Source: a bacterium
Lineage (GTDB): Bacteria; Hydrothermota; Tepidihabitantia; SM23-42; JAOAFX01
Length of the DNA: 64,000 nt
NCBI GenBank assembly: GCA_036382775.1
Contig: DASVHD010000030.1
Coordinates: 1-64,000, forward strand
Direction: 5' to 3'
Shown: positions 9,242 to 18,673 of the stretch, one piece after another
Numbering within the stretch: position 1 is the first letter of the stretch
Layout: the number at the start of each line of letters is the position of its first letter
The notes under the pieces: model-generated
Databases searched by the model: none
Told to the model about the DNA's origin: nothing
The model's input: the letters and a program-made list of their open reading frames with translations, nothing else
Position numbers and translations under genes: made by a program

Positions 9242-10981
9242 CTAATCCCAGAACTCCCACCGGAGCGAAAGGCTCGTGTTTAACCTTGGCACTGGCGTAA
9301 AGGGCACATCCTGGTCAAGGATGTTCTCGACTTTCAGGACCGCGGTCAGGGTAATAAACCTAATCATGCCGACGATCGACACAACACCAACCTCCGGATA
9401 GACAGTATTGGACAGGTCAGCGCGTTCGCCAATATATTGTCCCTGAAGAACGATCGCCTGCATGGACCGCTCGTTCTCATGCTTCAGCGTGAGCGACGAG
9501 CTCAGGTAACGCGATGGCAGGTAATAGGCCGGCTCGCCTGAAAAAAGATAATTCCCGGCCAGTTTGTAGTCCAAAAATTTACCCAGCGAAAATCCGACCG
9601 TGCCTTCGATCCCGGAAAGAGACCAGCCCCCTCTGTTATGCGGTTGGAGATAACCCCAGTCAATGTCCTGGACGTAGACTATATAGTCATTGAGATCAGT
9701 ATTGTAAAGCGCGACCGAGTAGTTTCCCTTTTTCAAGCCTATCTCCTTGTTCCACCAGGTCGCAGCTTTCAATTCAGGGTTAGGTACGTACAAAGCCGTA
9801 TCGATCGGGGCATCCGTTTCCGCGATCGTCGGCAGGCGAAAACCCCGGCTTACGCATGCCGTTACAAACGTCGAGTCGAATAGATCATAACCGGCCGTCA
9901 ATCGCGGCGAGAAGCGGATCGCCCCGTCATCGCCGCAGCTCGTCGAATTATCCGCGCCAAAAACCAGCCGTTGCCAGATTTTGCCGATGCCCGTGAATAC
10001 TTTGCCGCTGCGGCCATTGAATGTTCCTTCGTGGTCAGTGGTCACGGCGGAAAGGACACCGTCCAGGCCGAGATACAGGTCGCAAAGTCCAGTTTTTTTC
10101 ACAGTTTCGGTCACGAGGCCGAAATTCTTTGAATCATTGATCGGACTGTCGCCGGCAGAATCCGCCCAGGATATGCCGAAGCGGCTGTAATAAACGCACA
10201 GTTTGTTATGTAAAATGTCCGCGGTAAAAGAGACATCGAACAATGAGTTCTCTTCCTCGGTACCGTACGCGCTCGATGAATACAGGAAGTCAAAGCGTAG
10301 GGGCAGATACCGGTTACAGTAAAGGTTCCCGCAATAGGCATTCAGTTTATGATAAAGGTTATCCTGGGATTTGAATATATTCGAATACAGACCGCTAAAA
10401 AACAACCCCATGTCATTGGTCAAGGCACGCGTAAAATCGATATTGTATATCGTGTTATCACCCAGGGTCGTAAAATTGATGACCGAGAACGGCCTTTCGT
10501 ATCTATTGACCTTGCTTTTCAAGTCAATGTCGAGCAGGTTCCCTCCGGTGTTCTTAAACGCGGCAATGCTGTCGGGGCAGGATACCGGAACGGCGTTCAG
10601 ATCGACAAAACCGCTGAACCGATCATTCAACGGATGGCTGTTCAAATAGTAACCGGTCTGCAAGGGATCGCAAGAGTGTGAAGCCAGCAGCACGGAATTG
10701 TTTTTCTTTAAGAGAAAAAAAGGCGAAGACAGGAAGACCTCGGGTGTTGTGTACTGATAGACCGGAGAGAGCAACACCGGTACTTCAGCGACGGTGTTGT
10801 CAAGGGCGTTTTTGCCTTTCAGCGCGACAATATCGGGGATCTCATAGATCCATATCGTATCCTTTTTTGTCGTATCTGCGGTTTCAACAACAACCGCCGG
10901 TTTTAACGTATCCGGCGGCGTCCAGAGGGTATCAATAAAACCTGAGCTGTCACTAGCAATGACAAAAAATACCCATATCAT
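9242..10981 (-). CDS. TonB-dependent-receptor-like outer-membrane beta-barrel
   Basis: A 579-aa protein with a short hydrophobic N-terminus (MIWVFFVIASDSSG), a poorly conserved plug-like part near residues 80-150, and then many alternating amphipathic strands. Barrel signatures near the C-terminus include GFRLPTIAETD, NPELKAATWWNKEIGL and a final strand LNTSLSLRWEF. These match the C-terminal half of TonB-dependent receptors (BtuB/CirA class). It is the first gene of the PTS/GH57 operon, so a role in passing oligosaccharides across the outer membrane is plausible. The ATG lies 6 nt downstream of a perfect -10 box, predicting a leaderless transcript; no ribosome site is present. The substrate is unknown and the plug assignment is weak. 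Confidence 0.7.
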   Translation of the reverse strand: MIWVFFVIASDSSGFIDTLWTPPDTLKPAVVVETADTTKKDTIWIYEIPDIVALKGKNALDNTVAEVPVLLSPVYQYTTPEVFLSSPFFLLKKNNSVLLASHSCDPLQTGYYLNSHPLNDRFSGFVDLNAVPVSCPDSIAAFKNTGGNLLDIDLKSKVNRYERPFSVINFTTLGDNTIYNIDFTRALTNDMGLFFSGLYSNIFKSQDNLYHKLNAYCGNLYCNRYLPLRFDFLYSSSAYGTEEENSLFDVSFTADILHNKLCVYYSRFGISWADSAGDSPINDSKNFGLVTETVKKTGLCDLYLGLDGVLSAVTTDHEGTFNGRSGKVFTGIGKIWQRLVFGADNSTSCGDDGAIRFSPRLTAGYDLFDSTFVTACVSRGFRLPTIAETDAPIDTALYVPNPELKAATWWNKEIGLKKGNYSVALYNTDLNDYIVYVQDIDWGYLQPHNRGGWSLSGIEGTVGFSLGKFLDYKLAGNYLFSGEPAYYLPSRYLSSSLTLKHENERSMQAIVLQGQYIGERADLSNTVYPEVGVVSIVGMIRFITLTAVLKVENILDQDVPFTPVPRLNTSLSLRWEFWD

Positions 10982-10987
10982 TCATAG

Positions 10988-11015
10988 ATTATAGTGTAAA
11001 AAGCTTTTTTGTCAA
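10988..11015 (-). promoter_or_regulatory. Sigma70-type promoter for the barrel/PTS operon
   Basis: On the minus strand, TTGACA (11015-11010), a 16-nt spacer and TATAAT (10993-10988). Only 6 nt separate TATAAT from the ATG at 10981, so the usual start point would fall on the A of the start codon. Confidence 0.8.
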
Positions 11016-11077
11016 TAATAACAGCCTCACGAACTTTTGATTTTTTAGAAATCGACTTTTACGACGTTTCTTTTCCG

Positions 11078-12433
11078 CTATCCCGCTTTGGACTGCATGA
11101 GCTCGTCCAGGAAATTGGTCGACAGGTCGCCCGCCAGGAATTTTTTATTGTCCATGATTATCTGATGGAACGGGATCGTCGTCGGGATCCCTTCGATCAC
11201 CAGCTCCTCCAATGACCGGATCATGCGGGCGATCGCCTCGTCCCGGGTCTTGCCGTAACAAATAAGCTTGCCGATCAGCGAGTCGTAATGGGACGGGATC
11301 GAATAACCGGCGAAAATATGGGTATCGAACCGTACGCCAAAACCCTGCGGCATGTGGAAGAAAGTTATCTTGCCCGGCGTCGGGACAAAATTACGGCTCG
11401 GGTCTTCAGCGTTTATCCGGCACTCGATGGCGTGGCCGACGATCTTAATATCGTCCTGGGTCAAAGACAGCTTGTCGCCCTGCGCGATCCTGATCTGTTC
11501 CTTGACAATGTCGATGCCCGTGACCATTTCCGTCACCGGGTGCTCGACCTGGATCCTGGTGTTCATTTCCATAAAATAGAAATTCCGGTTGGCGTCCATG
11601 AGGAACTCGATCGTTCCGGCGGACTGGTAACCGATGGACCGGATGCCTTTCACGGCCGCTTCAGTGAGTTTATTCCTCAGGTTCTCGTCGACCACGGGCG
11701 ACGGCGACTCCTCGATCAATTTTTGGTGGCGCCGCTGGATCGAACACTCGCGCTCCCCGAGCGCGACGAAATTCCCATGGCTGTCGCCGAGGATCTGTAC
11801 TTCGATATGCCGGGGTTTATCGACGAATTTTTCGACATATATGCGGTTGTCATTGAAGGCGGCTTTTGCTTCGGCCTGCGCCATGCGGAACCCCGATTCG
11901 AGCTCATCCTCGTTGCGGGCGATCCTCATGCCCTTACCGCCGCCTCCGGCCGCTGCCTTGAGCATGATCGGGTATCCGATCCGGCCGATCACCTTCTTTA
12001 TCTCCCGCAGGCTCTCGACGGCGCCGTCGCTGCCCGGGATCCCATGCACGCCGATATCGGCCATGGTCTTCTTGGCCTTGATCTTGTCGCCCATAGCCCT
12101 GATGTGCTCCGGCTTCGGACCGATGAAAGTAATACCGCAGGATTCACAGATCTCGGCGAACTCCGCGTTCTCCGCTAGGAAACCGTACCCCGGATGGATC
12201 GCTTTCGCGCCGGTTATCTCGGCGGCGCTCACGATCCGGGTTATATTCAGGTAACTCTCGCGAGCCTGGGCTTTTCCGATGCAGACGGATTCATCGGCAA
12301 GCCGGGCATGAAGGGCATCGGCATCGGCTTCCGAATAAACGGCGACAGTCTTGAGTTTTAACTCTTTGGCAGCGCGGATCACCCTTATGGCGATTTCCCC
12401 GCGGTTGGCGATGAGTATCTTGTCGAACTTCAT
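11078..12433 (-). CDS. accC: Biotin carboxylase subunit of acetyl-CoA (or related) carboxylase
   Basis: A 451-aa ATP-grasp enzyme that carboxylates biotin on the carrier protein using ATP and bicarbonate. The N-terminal domain starts KILIANRGEIAIRVIRAA. The ATP-grasp glycine-rich loop is AAGGGGKGMRI, and the catalytic C-terminal signature is EMNTRIQVEHPVTEM. Length is canonical. It lies downstream of accB, separated from it by a pilT gene, and no carboxyltransferase (accA/accD or a propionyl-type subunit) is in the window, so the acyl-CoA substrate is inferred only from convention. No good ribosome site precedes the ATG at 12433. Confidence 0.93.
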   Translation of the reverse strand: MKFDKILIANRGEIAIRVIRAAKELKLKTVAVYSEADADALHARLADESVCIGKAQARESYLNITRIVSAAEITGAKAIHPGYGFLAENAEFAEICESCGITFIGPKPEHIRAMGDKIKAKKTMADIGVHGIPGSDGAVESLREIKKVIGRIGYPIMLKAAAGGGGKGMRIARNEDELESGFRMAQAEAKAAFNDNRIYVEKFVDKPRHIEVQILGDSHGNFVALGERECSIQRRHQKLIEESPSPVVDENLRNKLTEAAVKGIRSIGYQSAGTIEFLMDANRNFYFMEMNTRIQVEHPVTEMVTGIDIVKEQIRIAQGDKLSLTQDDIKIVGHAIECRINAEDPSRNFVPTPGKITFFHMPQGFGVRFDTHIFAGYSIPSHYDSLIGKLICYGKTRDEAIARMIRSLEELVIEGIPTTIPFHQIIMDNKKFLAGDLSTNFLDELMQSKAG

Positions 12434-12457
12434 ATTGGCGAATGGATCGAATTACGG

Positions 12458-12493
12458 CGAATGATACGAATTCGTTTCATTCGGTATCATTCG
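12458..12493. repeat. Inverted repeat between pilT and accC
   Basis: CGAATGATAC (12458-12467) is repeated inverted as GTATCATTCG (12484-12493) around a 16-nt loop that itself contains GAATTC and CATTCG words. A similar ATTCG-rich segment occurs at 57640-57720. Function is unknown; it is not followed by a U-tract in the direction of transcription, so it is not an obvious terminator. Confidence 0.6.
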
Positions 12494-12506
12494 TTTTATT
12501 TGGAGC

Positions 12507-13613
12507 TTACTTCTTCTCGAAGGAACCCCAGCCCCGTTCCGCCGTTGCTTCGATACCTACCAGACGCAGTTTGAATTCATCCGGGTTGGAGACGGCCTGG
12601 ATAGCATCATCGTAAGCGATCTGCCCGTCTTTGTAAAGACGGAAAATGGACTGATCGAACGTCTGCATGCCGTACTGCCCGTACCCCTCCTCGATCGCTG
12701 ACTGGACAAGGAGTGTCTTGACCGGGTCCAGCAGGTATTCTTTGACGGTGGGTGTTGAGATTAAAACTTCGACGGCGGGGATCCTCCCCTTGCCGTCGGC
12801 CCGCGGCAGCAGGCGGAGCGAAACCACCCCCACGAGCGTTGTTGCCAGCAGCACTCTGATGTGCTGGTGCTGGTGAGGCGGATAAAAAGAGATTATGCGG
12901 TTGATCGTCTCAGCCGCGTTGAGGGTATGCAGGGTGGACAGCACCAGATGCCCGGTATCCGCAGCCTTTAAAGCGACGTCCATTGTTTCCCGGTCCCTGA
13001 TCTCGCCGATCAGGATCACGTCCGGATCCTGCCGCAGGATGTGCCGGAGGGCGATCGAGAACGATATTGTATCCATCAATACTTCCCGCTGGTTTATTAT
13101 CGAAAGATTGTCGCGGAACAGATATTCGATCGGATCTTCAATGGTAATGATATGGCGCGAGGCGTTCTCGTTCAAATGCTCGATCAACGCGGCCAGCGTC
13201 GTTGATTTTCCGCTGCCGGTCGTCCCCGTGCACAACATCAAACCCCGCGGTTTCAGGGAGAGCTCCTTAAGGATCGCGGGCAGGTTCAACTCATCGATCC
13301 GCTTCACCGAGATCGGGATGGCCCTCATTGCGATCGCGATACTGCCGCGCTGGAGGAAGATATTGACCCGGAAACGGCCGACGCCGCGGACGCCAATGGC
13401 AAAATCCATTTCCTTCATGCGTTCAAAAGCCTGCTGCTGCGAAGGGGTCATGATCTGGTATGCCATGGTCTTAAGCGTTTCCGGTGTAAGCGACTCGCCC
13501 TTTTCTATGACGAGACGTCCGTCGATCCTGAAGACCGGCGGCGCGCCCGCCTTGAGATGCAAGTCAGACGCGTTGACCTTCACCATCTTTTCCAACAATA
13601 TTTTTAGTTCCAT
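12507..13613 (-). CDS. PilT/PilU-like twitching ATPase (copy 1)
   Basis: A 368-aa hexameric retraction ATPase of the type IV pilus / secretion ATPase superfamily. N-terminal PAS-like part KVNASDLHLKAG; Walker A CTGTTGSGKSTTLAAL; the Asp box TIEDPIEYLF; Walker B DVILIGEIRD; His box STLHT. The C-terminal GMQTFDQSIFRLYKDGQI region is nearer PilU-like proteins than the AIRNLIRE motif of PilT. An AGGA ribosome site precedes the ATG at 13613. It is embedded between accB and accC in a co-directional cluster. No other pilus gene is present nearby apart from two more paralogues at 18.7-20.8 kb. Confidence 0.9.
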   Translation of the reverse strand: MELKILLEKMVKVNASDLHLKAGAPPVFRIDGRLVIEKGESLTPETLKTMAYQIMTPSQQQAFERMKEMDFAIGVRGVGRFRVNIFLQRGSIAIAMRAIPISVKRIDELNLPAILKELSLKPRGLMLCTGTTGSGKSTTLAALIEHLNENASRHIITIEDPIEYLFRDNLSIINQREVLMDTISFSIALRHILRQDPDVILIGEIRDRETMDVALKAADTGHLVLSTLHTLNAAETINRIISFYPPHQHQHIRVLLATTLVGVVSLRLLPRADGKGRIPAVEVLISTPTVKEYLLDPVKTLLVQSAIEEGYGQYGMQTFDQSIFRLYKDGQIAYDDAIQAVSNPDEFKLRLVGIEATAERGWGSFEKK

Positions 13614-13652
13614 TATGGTTCCTATCGATCCTTAGCTTTTATTTTCATACAT

Positions 13653-14123
13653 CTATAATGGTTCGATGAGAAATAATTCCTGGTTATATTCCACCGCTTC
13701 TTCGTTCTTCACAAGGATCTTGGCGACTTTGCCCGCGATATCGCTCTCGATCTCGTTCATCAGTTTCATCGCTTCAACAATGCAGACGACCTGTCCCGGC
13801 TTTACCGTGTCGCCCACTTCAACATAAGGCGGAGCATCGGGCGCCGGCGACCGGTAGAAAGATCCCACGATCGGCGAGCGGATGGCGACGACGTTTTTCT
13901 TCTCCGTCTTTTCTTCTGATGTTTTCTCGGCCAGTTTGGCCGCGGCGGCCGCCGATTCACTGGCCTGCGTTACGACCACGCCCGGAACCATGCCTGTTTC
14001 CCCTTTTACGCCCGCCGTTTTGCTGATCCTGATCCGCCGGCCCCAGAAGTCGGTGATCTCAAGTTCCGCGATATCGCTCTCCTGGACGATCCTGATAAGT
14101 TTTTCAACATCCCGCGATCTCAT
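13653..14123 (-). CDS. accB: Biotin carboxyl carrier protein
   Basis: A 156-aa BCCP. The C-terminal biotinyl domain carries the attachment motif VEAMKLMNE, and the middle is an Ala/Glu/Lys-rich linker. The N-terminal [23 protein letters not shown] block is typical of AccB. The ATG at 14123 was chosen because it forms an ATGA overlap with the preceding TPR gene; an earlier in-frame start at 14144 would only add seven residues. It acts with the biotin carboxylase encoded two genes downstream. Confidence 0.93.
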   Translation of the reverse strand: MRSRDVEKLIRIVQESDIAELEITDFWGRRIRISKTAGVKGETGMVPGVVVTQASESAAAAAKLAEKTSEEKTEKKNVVAIRSPIVGSFYRSPAPDAPPYVEVGDTVKPGQVVCIVEAMKLMNEIESDIAGKVAKILVKNEEAVEYNQELFLIEPL

Positions 14124-15556
14124 TTCAGCAATCCTGACAGCCAATCCTGGAACGATTTGAAATCCTCTTCCTTCGGCTTTTCCTTATTCTCTTCCGGAAG
14201 CGCTCCCGCTGGTGCTTCTGCTTTTTTCTCCTCGGTCTTAGCCGGTGGCGGTTCGACCGGTGCTTCTGCTTTTTTCTCCTCGGTCTTAGCCGGCGGCACG
14301 ATGACTGATTGAACATCAGGGGGTGCCGTTGCCAAAATCGGTTCTGGCGGGGCACCGGGTTCGATCGTCTTTTCGACTATCGGCTCTTCCTTTTTCTCGA
14401 TCTCGATGACCGGCGCGGCGCCGGCTACCGGTTCAGGTTCGGCCGGTGGCAAATACTCCGGGATCAGTAATGATTCAATACTTTCGATCGTTTCTTCTTT
14501 TTCGATCTTTTCAATAGGTTTTTGTTCTTCAATGGTTTGTTCAGCGACCAGCGATACTGTATCCTTCACCGCCGGCGGTTCCTCGGCTTTCGGCGCCTCG
14601 ACCAGAAAGTCATCGAGGGTCGATACTTCCTGGGGTTCATCGCTTTTTGGCGGCGTGATAGCAGGTTCAGGAATGGAGATGCTGACCGGAGGCGGCTCGC
14701 TGACAACCGGCGGTGGTTCGGGCTGTTTCATCGGCACGACCGGCTCGATCACGGGCGGCGCTTTCTCTTTCGGGCTTTCCATGATGAAATCCATGTCGCT
14801 GGTTACCTTGCCGGTGACATTTCCTTTTTTAACTGCCGGTTCGATCTTCTCGAACTTCATTTCCGGCGCGGAAGGTTCCAGCGTCCCGTGCACATCCTGC
14901 ATTATGTCGACCATGGAAGCAAGTTCCAGCGGCGAGTCCGGTTGGAACGCGTTGCCCGGTTTCGGAGATTCGTCCGGTGCAGCCGGCTGTGATGTCTTTT
15001 GCTTGAGCTCTTTGATCTTTTCCTTTAAGACCAGATCGGTCGGGTCGGTGAACTGGAGCTGCTCGTACACCTTCAACGCTTCGGCAAGATTCCCCTGCTT
15101 CTCATATTCCTCGGCAAGGGTGAGCGTGAACACCGGACCTTTGCTCTGTCTGGCTTCCAGCACCGCCAGTTTATCCTTGGCCATTGCATCGAAGGGATCG
15201 ATGGCCACGACCCCCCGGTAAGCCATAAGCTGACAGGCATCATCCTTCAAACTATCACAAATTTGTGCGAGGAGGCGCAACGCCACGATATTCTGCTGGT
15301 CATAACGCAGGGTTTTTTCAATTGCTTCTTTGGCCTGACCGTACTGCCGCCTGTCATAGTAGCATTTACCGAGAATAAGGAAGGCAAGAGGGTATTCCGG
15401 GTGGTACTGCAATCCCTGGTTGATCACCTGCAGCGCTTCATCGACCATGTTGTTTTTCCGATAGGCATCGGCAAGCTGCACGAAGATCCTGGATTTCGGA
15501 TCCTTGTTGAACCGTTCGCTCAGCTTGGCAATTTCGGAAAAATCTTGTTCAGCCAT
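14120..15556 (-). CDS. TPR protein with long Pro/Glu/Lys-rich tail
   Basis: A 478-aa protein. Roughly the first 200 residues are tetratricopeptide repeats (for example [20 protein letters not shown] and [19 protein letters not shown]). The remaining part is a low-complexity acidic, proline-rich linker ending in a conserved-looking [13 protein letters not shown] helix. The linker contains two copies of a 16-aa unit (see the 48-bp repeat). No signal peptide, so cytoplasmic. TGTGGAGGACC precedes the ATG at 15556. It heads the accB-pilT-accC unit; a scaffolding role is possible but not shown. Confidence 0.8.
   Translation of the reverse strand: MAEQDFSEIAKLSERFNKDPKSRIFVQLADAYRKNNMVDEALQVINQGLQYHPEYPLAFLILGKCYYDRRQYGQAKEAIEKTLRYDQQNIVALRLLAQICDSLKDDACQLMAYRGVVAIDPFDAMAKDKLAVLEARQSKGPVFTLTLAEEYEKQGNLAEALKVYEQLQFTDPTDLVLKEKIKELKQKTSQPAAPDESPKPGNAFQPDSPLELASMVDIMQDVHGTLEPSAPEMKFEKIEPAVKKGNVTGKVTSDMDFIMESPKEKAPPVIEPVVPMKQPEPPPVVSEPPPVSISIPEPAITPPKSDEPQEVSTLDDFLVEAPKAEEPPAVKDTVSLVAEQTIEEQKPIEKIEKEETIESIESLLIPEYLPPAEPEPVAGAAPVIEIEKKEEPIVEKTIEPGAPPEPILATAPPDVQSVIVPPAKTEEKKAEAPVEPPPAKTEEKKAEAPAGALPEENKEKPKEEDFKSFQDWLSGLLK
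14211..14298 (-). repeat. Two-copy 48-bp tandem repeat inside the TPR gene
   Basis: Copies begin at 14211 and 14259 (period 48 bp). They encode two [14 protein letters not shown]-type units in the disordered tail. The near identity of the DNA suggests recent slippage; unit number may vary between strains. Confidence 0.75.
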
Positions 15557-15573
15557 TGGTCCTCCACATAATA

Positions 15574-15601
15574 ATTGTAATCATATAAGAACCTTTGTCA
15601 A
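15574..15601 (-). promoter_or_regulatory. Promoter of the TPR-accB-pilT-accC unit
   Basis: Minus-strand CCCC-TTGACA (15601-15596), a 16-nt spacer and TACAAT (15579-15574), followed by a GGAGG ribosome site before the ATG at 15556. Confidence 0.7.
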
Positions 15602-15612
15602 GGGGAAGTTTT

Positions 15613-16578
15613 TTAAGGCGTTATCTCGATCGAATTCATGATTATTTCCAGGGTCAGGTAGTAATCGGTCTTTCTTTCGCCGGGCGAAAAAAGCAGTCCG
15701 TCAATGAAATAGAGAATCTGGTTGTCGGTCAGCGCATAGGACAGAAAGGGCCCGCCCGCGACCAGCGAGTCATTCTGCCAGACGCCCTTGATCCTGTACC
15801 CCCGCATGCTCTTGAACTCGACCGGTTCGATCCAGGTCAGATCCTTAAGGATGTGGTCGCCGTTGTAGTACAGGCCGGTCAGCAGGTCGCGTTTTTTCAC
15901 GACAAAACTGTCGGACAATGACTGTGTCAGTTTCTCCCGGTAGAAGAACACGCTGCGGTCGGGATAATGGGCGTGGACCGACACAAAGCCCTTTTCCCAG
16001 TGGGTTGAATCCACCAGCCATCCCTCATGGACATCGACCGTAAACCCAAAGCGCACCGTACTGCGCTTGATGTTCTCGTCGATCGCCTGTTCATAATAGC
16101 GGCTTTTGAGCTGCGCGTAGTAATTTTCCTCAAGCAGCGAGCGGATCTTCTCCCGGTAGCGGTACAATCCCGGAACAACGTACTGCGGTGTCGATGCGGC
16201 CATGATGACCGCGGTCTGGGGCCGGGCCCAGAGATCGTGGATCAAAAAGAGCGTAAAAGTATCGCGCTTTGCGGCCGCCCGCGCATCGGGGTTAAGCATC
16301 GTGCTGATGAATTTATCTTCTAAGGATCCGTACAGGAACAGGGTATTAAAGGTCTTGACCCCATGGCCGGCCGTGTCGGCGGCAAAAATAAAAATGAACA
16401 TCGGTTCGGGTTGAGGGAAATAATTAACGATCTGGATCGTCCGGTTGATGGTCGCGGTATCGACGGACGAAGCGATCACCACGACATCGCGGGGACGCCC
16501 CACGCTGTTCGGAAGTTTCGAGCATGCGCTCAAGATCAAAAGGCATGCGCTCAGGCAACAGATCACTGATTTTTTCAT
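15613..16578 (-). CDS. DUF4837-like lipoprotein
   Basis: A 321-aa predicted lipoprotein: signal MKKSVICCLSACLLILSAC with lipobox LSAC, followed by KLPNSVGRPRDVVVIAS. That start, together with the C-terminal layout, resembles the Bacteroidetes-type DUF4837 family of unknown function; recognition is by pattern only. The start at 16578 was chosen for the signal peptide and the GAGGGGG site upstream; the longer frame is a shadow of recG. It follows recG by 16 bp and is the last gene of that operon. Confidence 0.65.
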   Translation of the reverse strand: MKKSVICCLSACLLILSACSKLPNSVGRPRDVVVIASSVDTATINRTIQIVNYFPQPEPMFIFIFAADTAGHGVKTFNTLFLYGSLEDKFISTMLNPDARAAAKRDTFTLFLIHDLWARPQTAVIMAASTPQYVVPGLYRYREKIRSLLEENYYAQLKSRYYEQAIDENIKRSTVRFGFTVDVHEGWLVDSTHWEKGFVSVHAHYPDRSVFFYREKLTQSLSDSFVVKKRDLLTGLYYNGDHILKDLTWIEPVEFKSMRGYRIKGVWQNDSLVAGGPFLSYALTDNQILYFIDGLLFSPGERKTDYYLTLEIIMNSIEITP

Positions 16579-16594
16579 AAACATCCCCCTCTTA

Positions 16595-18673
16595 TCAGCC
16601 GATCCGCAGCAGGCTTTCGCGTTCGGCGAACCGCAGGACTTTCCTGCGAATGAACTGATGTTCATCCAGGCCCAGGTCCGGGTCTTTCTCCACCACGCCG
16701 AATGCGTCGTCCCGGGCCAGGAACAGGATCTCCTGGTCATCTTCCAGGTCACCGATCCTGATATCGGGCAGGCCATGCTGGCGTTTGCCGAGTATTTCGC
16801 CGGGACCGCGCTGCTTCATATCATTCCGGGCAAGAACAAAGCCATCGGTGGTCGAAGCGAACAGCGCGACCCGGTCATAGGTTTCCTGGGTTAAAAAAGA
16901 GCTGAGGAACAGAAAGCAGAACGACTCCTTCATTCCCCGGCCGATCCGCCCCCGCAGCTGGTGCAATTGCGCAAGTCCAAAGCGTTCCGGGTGTTCGATG
17001 ATCATGAGCGTGGCATTGGGAATGTCAACGCCGACCTCGATCACCGTGGTCGCGACGAGCACCGCGATCTCGCCCCGCCGGAATTCATCCATGATCATAA
17101 TGCGCTCATCGGTCTCCAGCCGCCCGTGGATCACCGCGACGCGGGCTTCAGGAAAGGCGCGCGTTATCTCCTCATGAACTTCACGCACCGATTTCAAGTC
17201 TAGTTTTTCCGACCGTTCGATGATCGGGCAGATAACGAACATCTGCCGGCCTTCAGCCAGATGGCGGGCGATGAACTCGTACGTCTGCAGTCGTTCTTTT
17301 TCGTGCACGATCCGGGTTACGACCGATCCCCGCCCCGGGGGCTTTTCATCGAGCAATGAAATATCAAGATCGCCGTACAGGGTCAGGGCCAGGGTTCGCG
17401 GGATCGGGGTCGCGGAAAGGACCAGAAAATCAGGGTTTGATCCCTTGAAAACGAGCGCGGCGCGCTGCATGACGCCGAACCGGTGCTGCTCATCGACCAC
17501 GACCAGACCCAACCGCTTGAAAACAACCTGCTCTTCGATCAGCGCGTGCGTGCCGATTATGATCTGAGCCGCGCCCGAACCGATGCTCTGTATCGCCTGT
17601 TCACGCTCACGGGACATCAGGCTGCCGGTCAGCAGCGTCACGGCAACACCGATATTCTTCATGGGATCGCGCATGGTAAGAAAATGCTGCTCCGCCAGGA
17701 TCTCGGTGGGCGCCATCAGCACCGCCTGGCAGCCGTTCTCCACCGCGATCAGCATCGCGTAAAGCGCGACGACGGTCTTCCCGGCCCCGACATCGCCCTG
17801 CAAAAGGCGGTTCATCGGTTTGGGACGCCCCATGTCGTCCGCGATCTGCCTGATAACCTCACCCTGTTTTGCGGTCAGCTTGTACGGCAGCGAATCCACG
17901 AGCTGCCGCGTCAGGGTCCCGGTTTCGCGGCAGGCAAATCCCGGCGCATCCTTGAGCTGCGCCTTGCGCCGCGCCAGCGCGAGTTCAAAGAAGAAAAACT
18001 CATCGTAGACCATCCGCCGCCGCGCGTCCGCGGCATCAGCCACGCTGGCCGGGAAGTGCAGTGCCCTGATCGCCCGGTCAAGCTGCATGAGCCTATTTCT
18101 TTCCATTATGTATCCGGGCAGCGACTCTTCGACCTCGCCGAGACATTCATCGAGCGCGATCCGCACAAAACGCCGGACGTCCCAGATGCTCAGGCCCTCG
18201 GTCAGCGGGTAAACCGGGATGATCGCGCCCGTTTTCTTTTCCGATACCATTTCTTCTTCCAGGATCTCGTACAACGGATTGATAAGCTGCTTGCCATAGT
18301 AAGAAGTCGCCTTTCCGGAAACGATCAGCCAATCACCGACCTTGAATTTCTTGCGCAGGTCGGGCCGGTTGAACCATTTCAGCATCAGCGCTCCGGTTTC
18401 GTCATGAATGAGAACATTCAAGAGGTCGCCGCGCTTGCGCGTGCGCTGGCAGCGGACCGCGTGCACCGCGCCGATCGTCGTCACCTCATCATCGACCTTG
18501 ATGTCCTTTATCTTTACGACGGTGGAGTAATCCAGGTACCGTCTCGGGACCAGGAATATAAGATCGCCAACCAGCTCTACGCCGATATTTTTTAAATATT
18601 CTGAACGCTTGGGGCCGACTCCTTTTATGTACTGAACTGGGCTGGACAACTTTAGAAAAGTCTTTTTAGCCAC
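16595..18673 (-). CDS. recG: ATP-dependent DNA helicase RecG
   Basis: A 692-aa branch-migration helicase that rescues stalled forks and Holliday junctions. The N-terminal wedge/OB domain starts VQYIKGVGPKRSEYL. Helicase motifs are Walker A GDVGAGKTVVAL, DEQH box VVDEQHRFGV, SATPIPRT, and the C-terminal QLRGRIGRG. A GTG start at 18673 overlaps the stop of the upstream pilT (TAGTG). Full length for the family. Confidence 0.95.
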   Translation of the reverse strand: MAKKTFLKLSSPVQYIKGVGPKRSEYLKNIGVELVGDLIFLVPRRYLDYSTVVKIKDIKVDDEVTTIGAVHAVRCQRTRKRGDLLNVLIHDETGALMLKWFNRPDLRKKFKVGDWLIVSGKATSYYGKQLINPLYEILEEEMVSEKKTGAIIPVYPLTEGLSIWDVRRFVRIALDECLGEVEESLPGYIMERNRLMQLDRAIRALHFPASVADAADARRRMVYDEFFFFELALARRKAQLKDAPGFACRETGTLTRQLVDSLPYKLTAKQGEVIRQIADDMGRPKPMNRLLQGDVGAGKTVVALYAMLIAVENGCQAVLMAPTEILAEQHFLTMRDPMKNIGVAVTLLTGSLMSREREQAIQSIGSGAAQIIIGTHALIEEQVVFKRLGLVVVDEQHRFGVMQRAALVFKGSNPDFLVLSATPIPRTLALTLYGDLDISLLDEKPPGRGSVVTRIVHEKERLQTYEFIARHLAEGRQMFVICPIIERSEKLDLKSVREVHEEITRAFPEARVAVIHGRLETDERIMIMDEFRRGEIAVLVATTVIEVGVDIPNATLMIIEHPERFGLAQLHQLRGRIGRGMKESFCFLFLSSFLTQETYDRVALFASTTDGFVLARNDMKQRGPGEILGKRQHGLPDIRIGDLEDDQEILFLARDDAFGVVEKDPDLGLDEHQFIRRKVLRFAERESLLRIG

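Noticed and set aside
17483-18595. Long plus-strand open frame (370 codons) opposite recG
   Set aside because: It lies wholly antisense to recG, has no ribosome site and its His/Arg/Asp-rich composition is that of a shadow frame.
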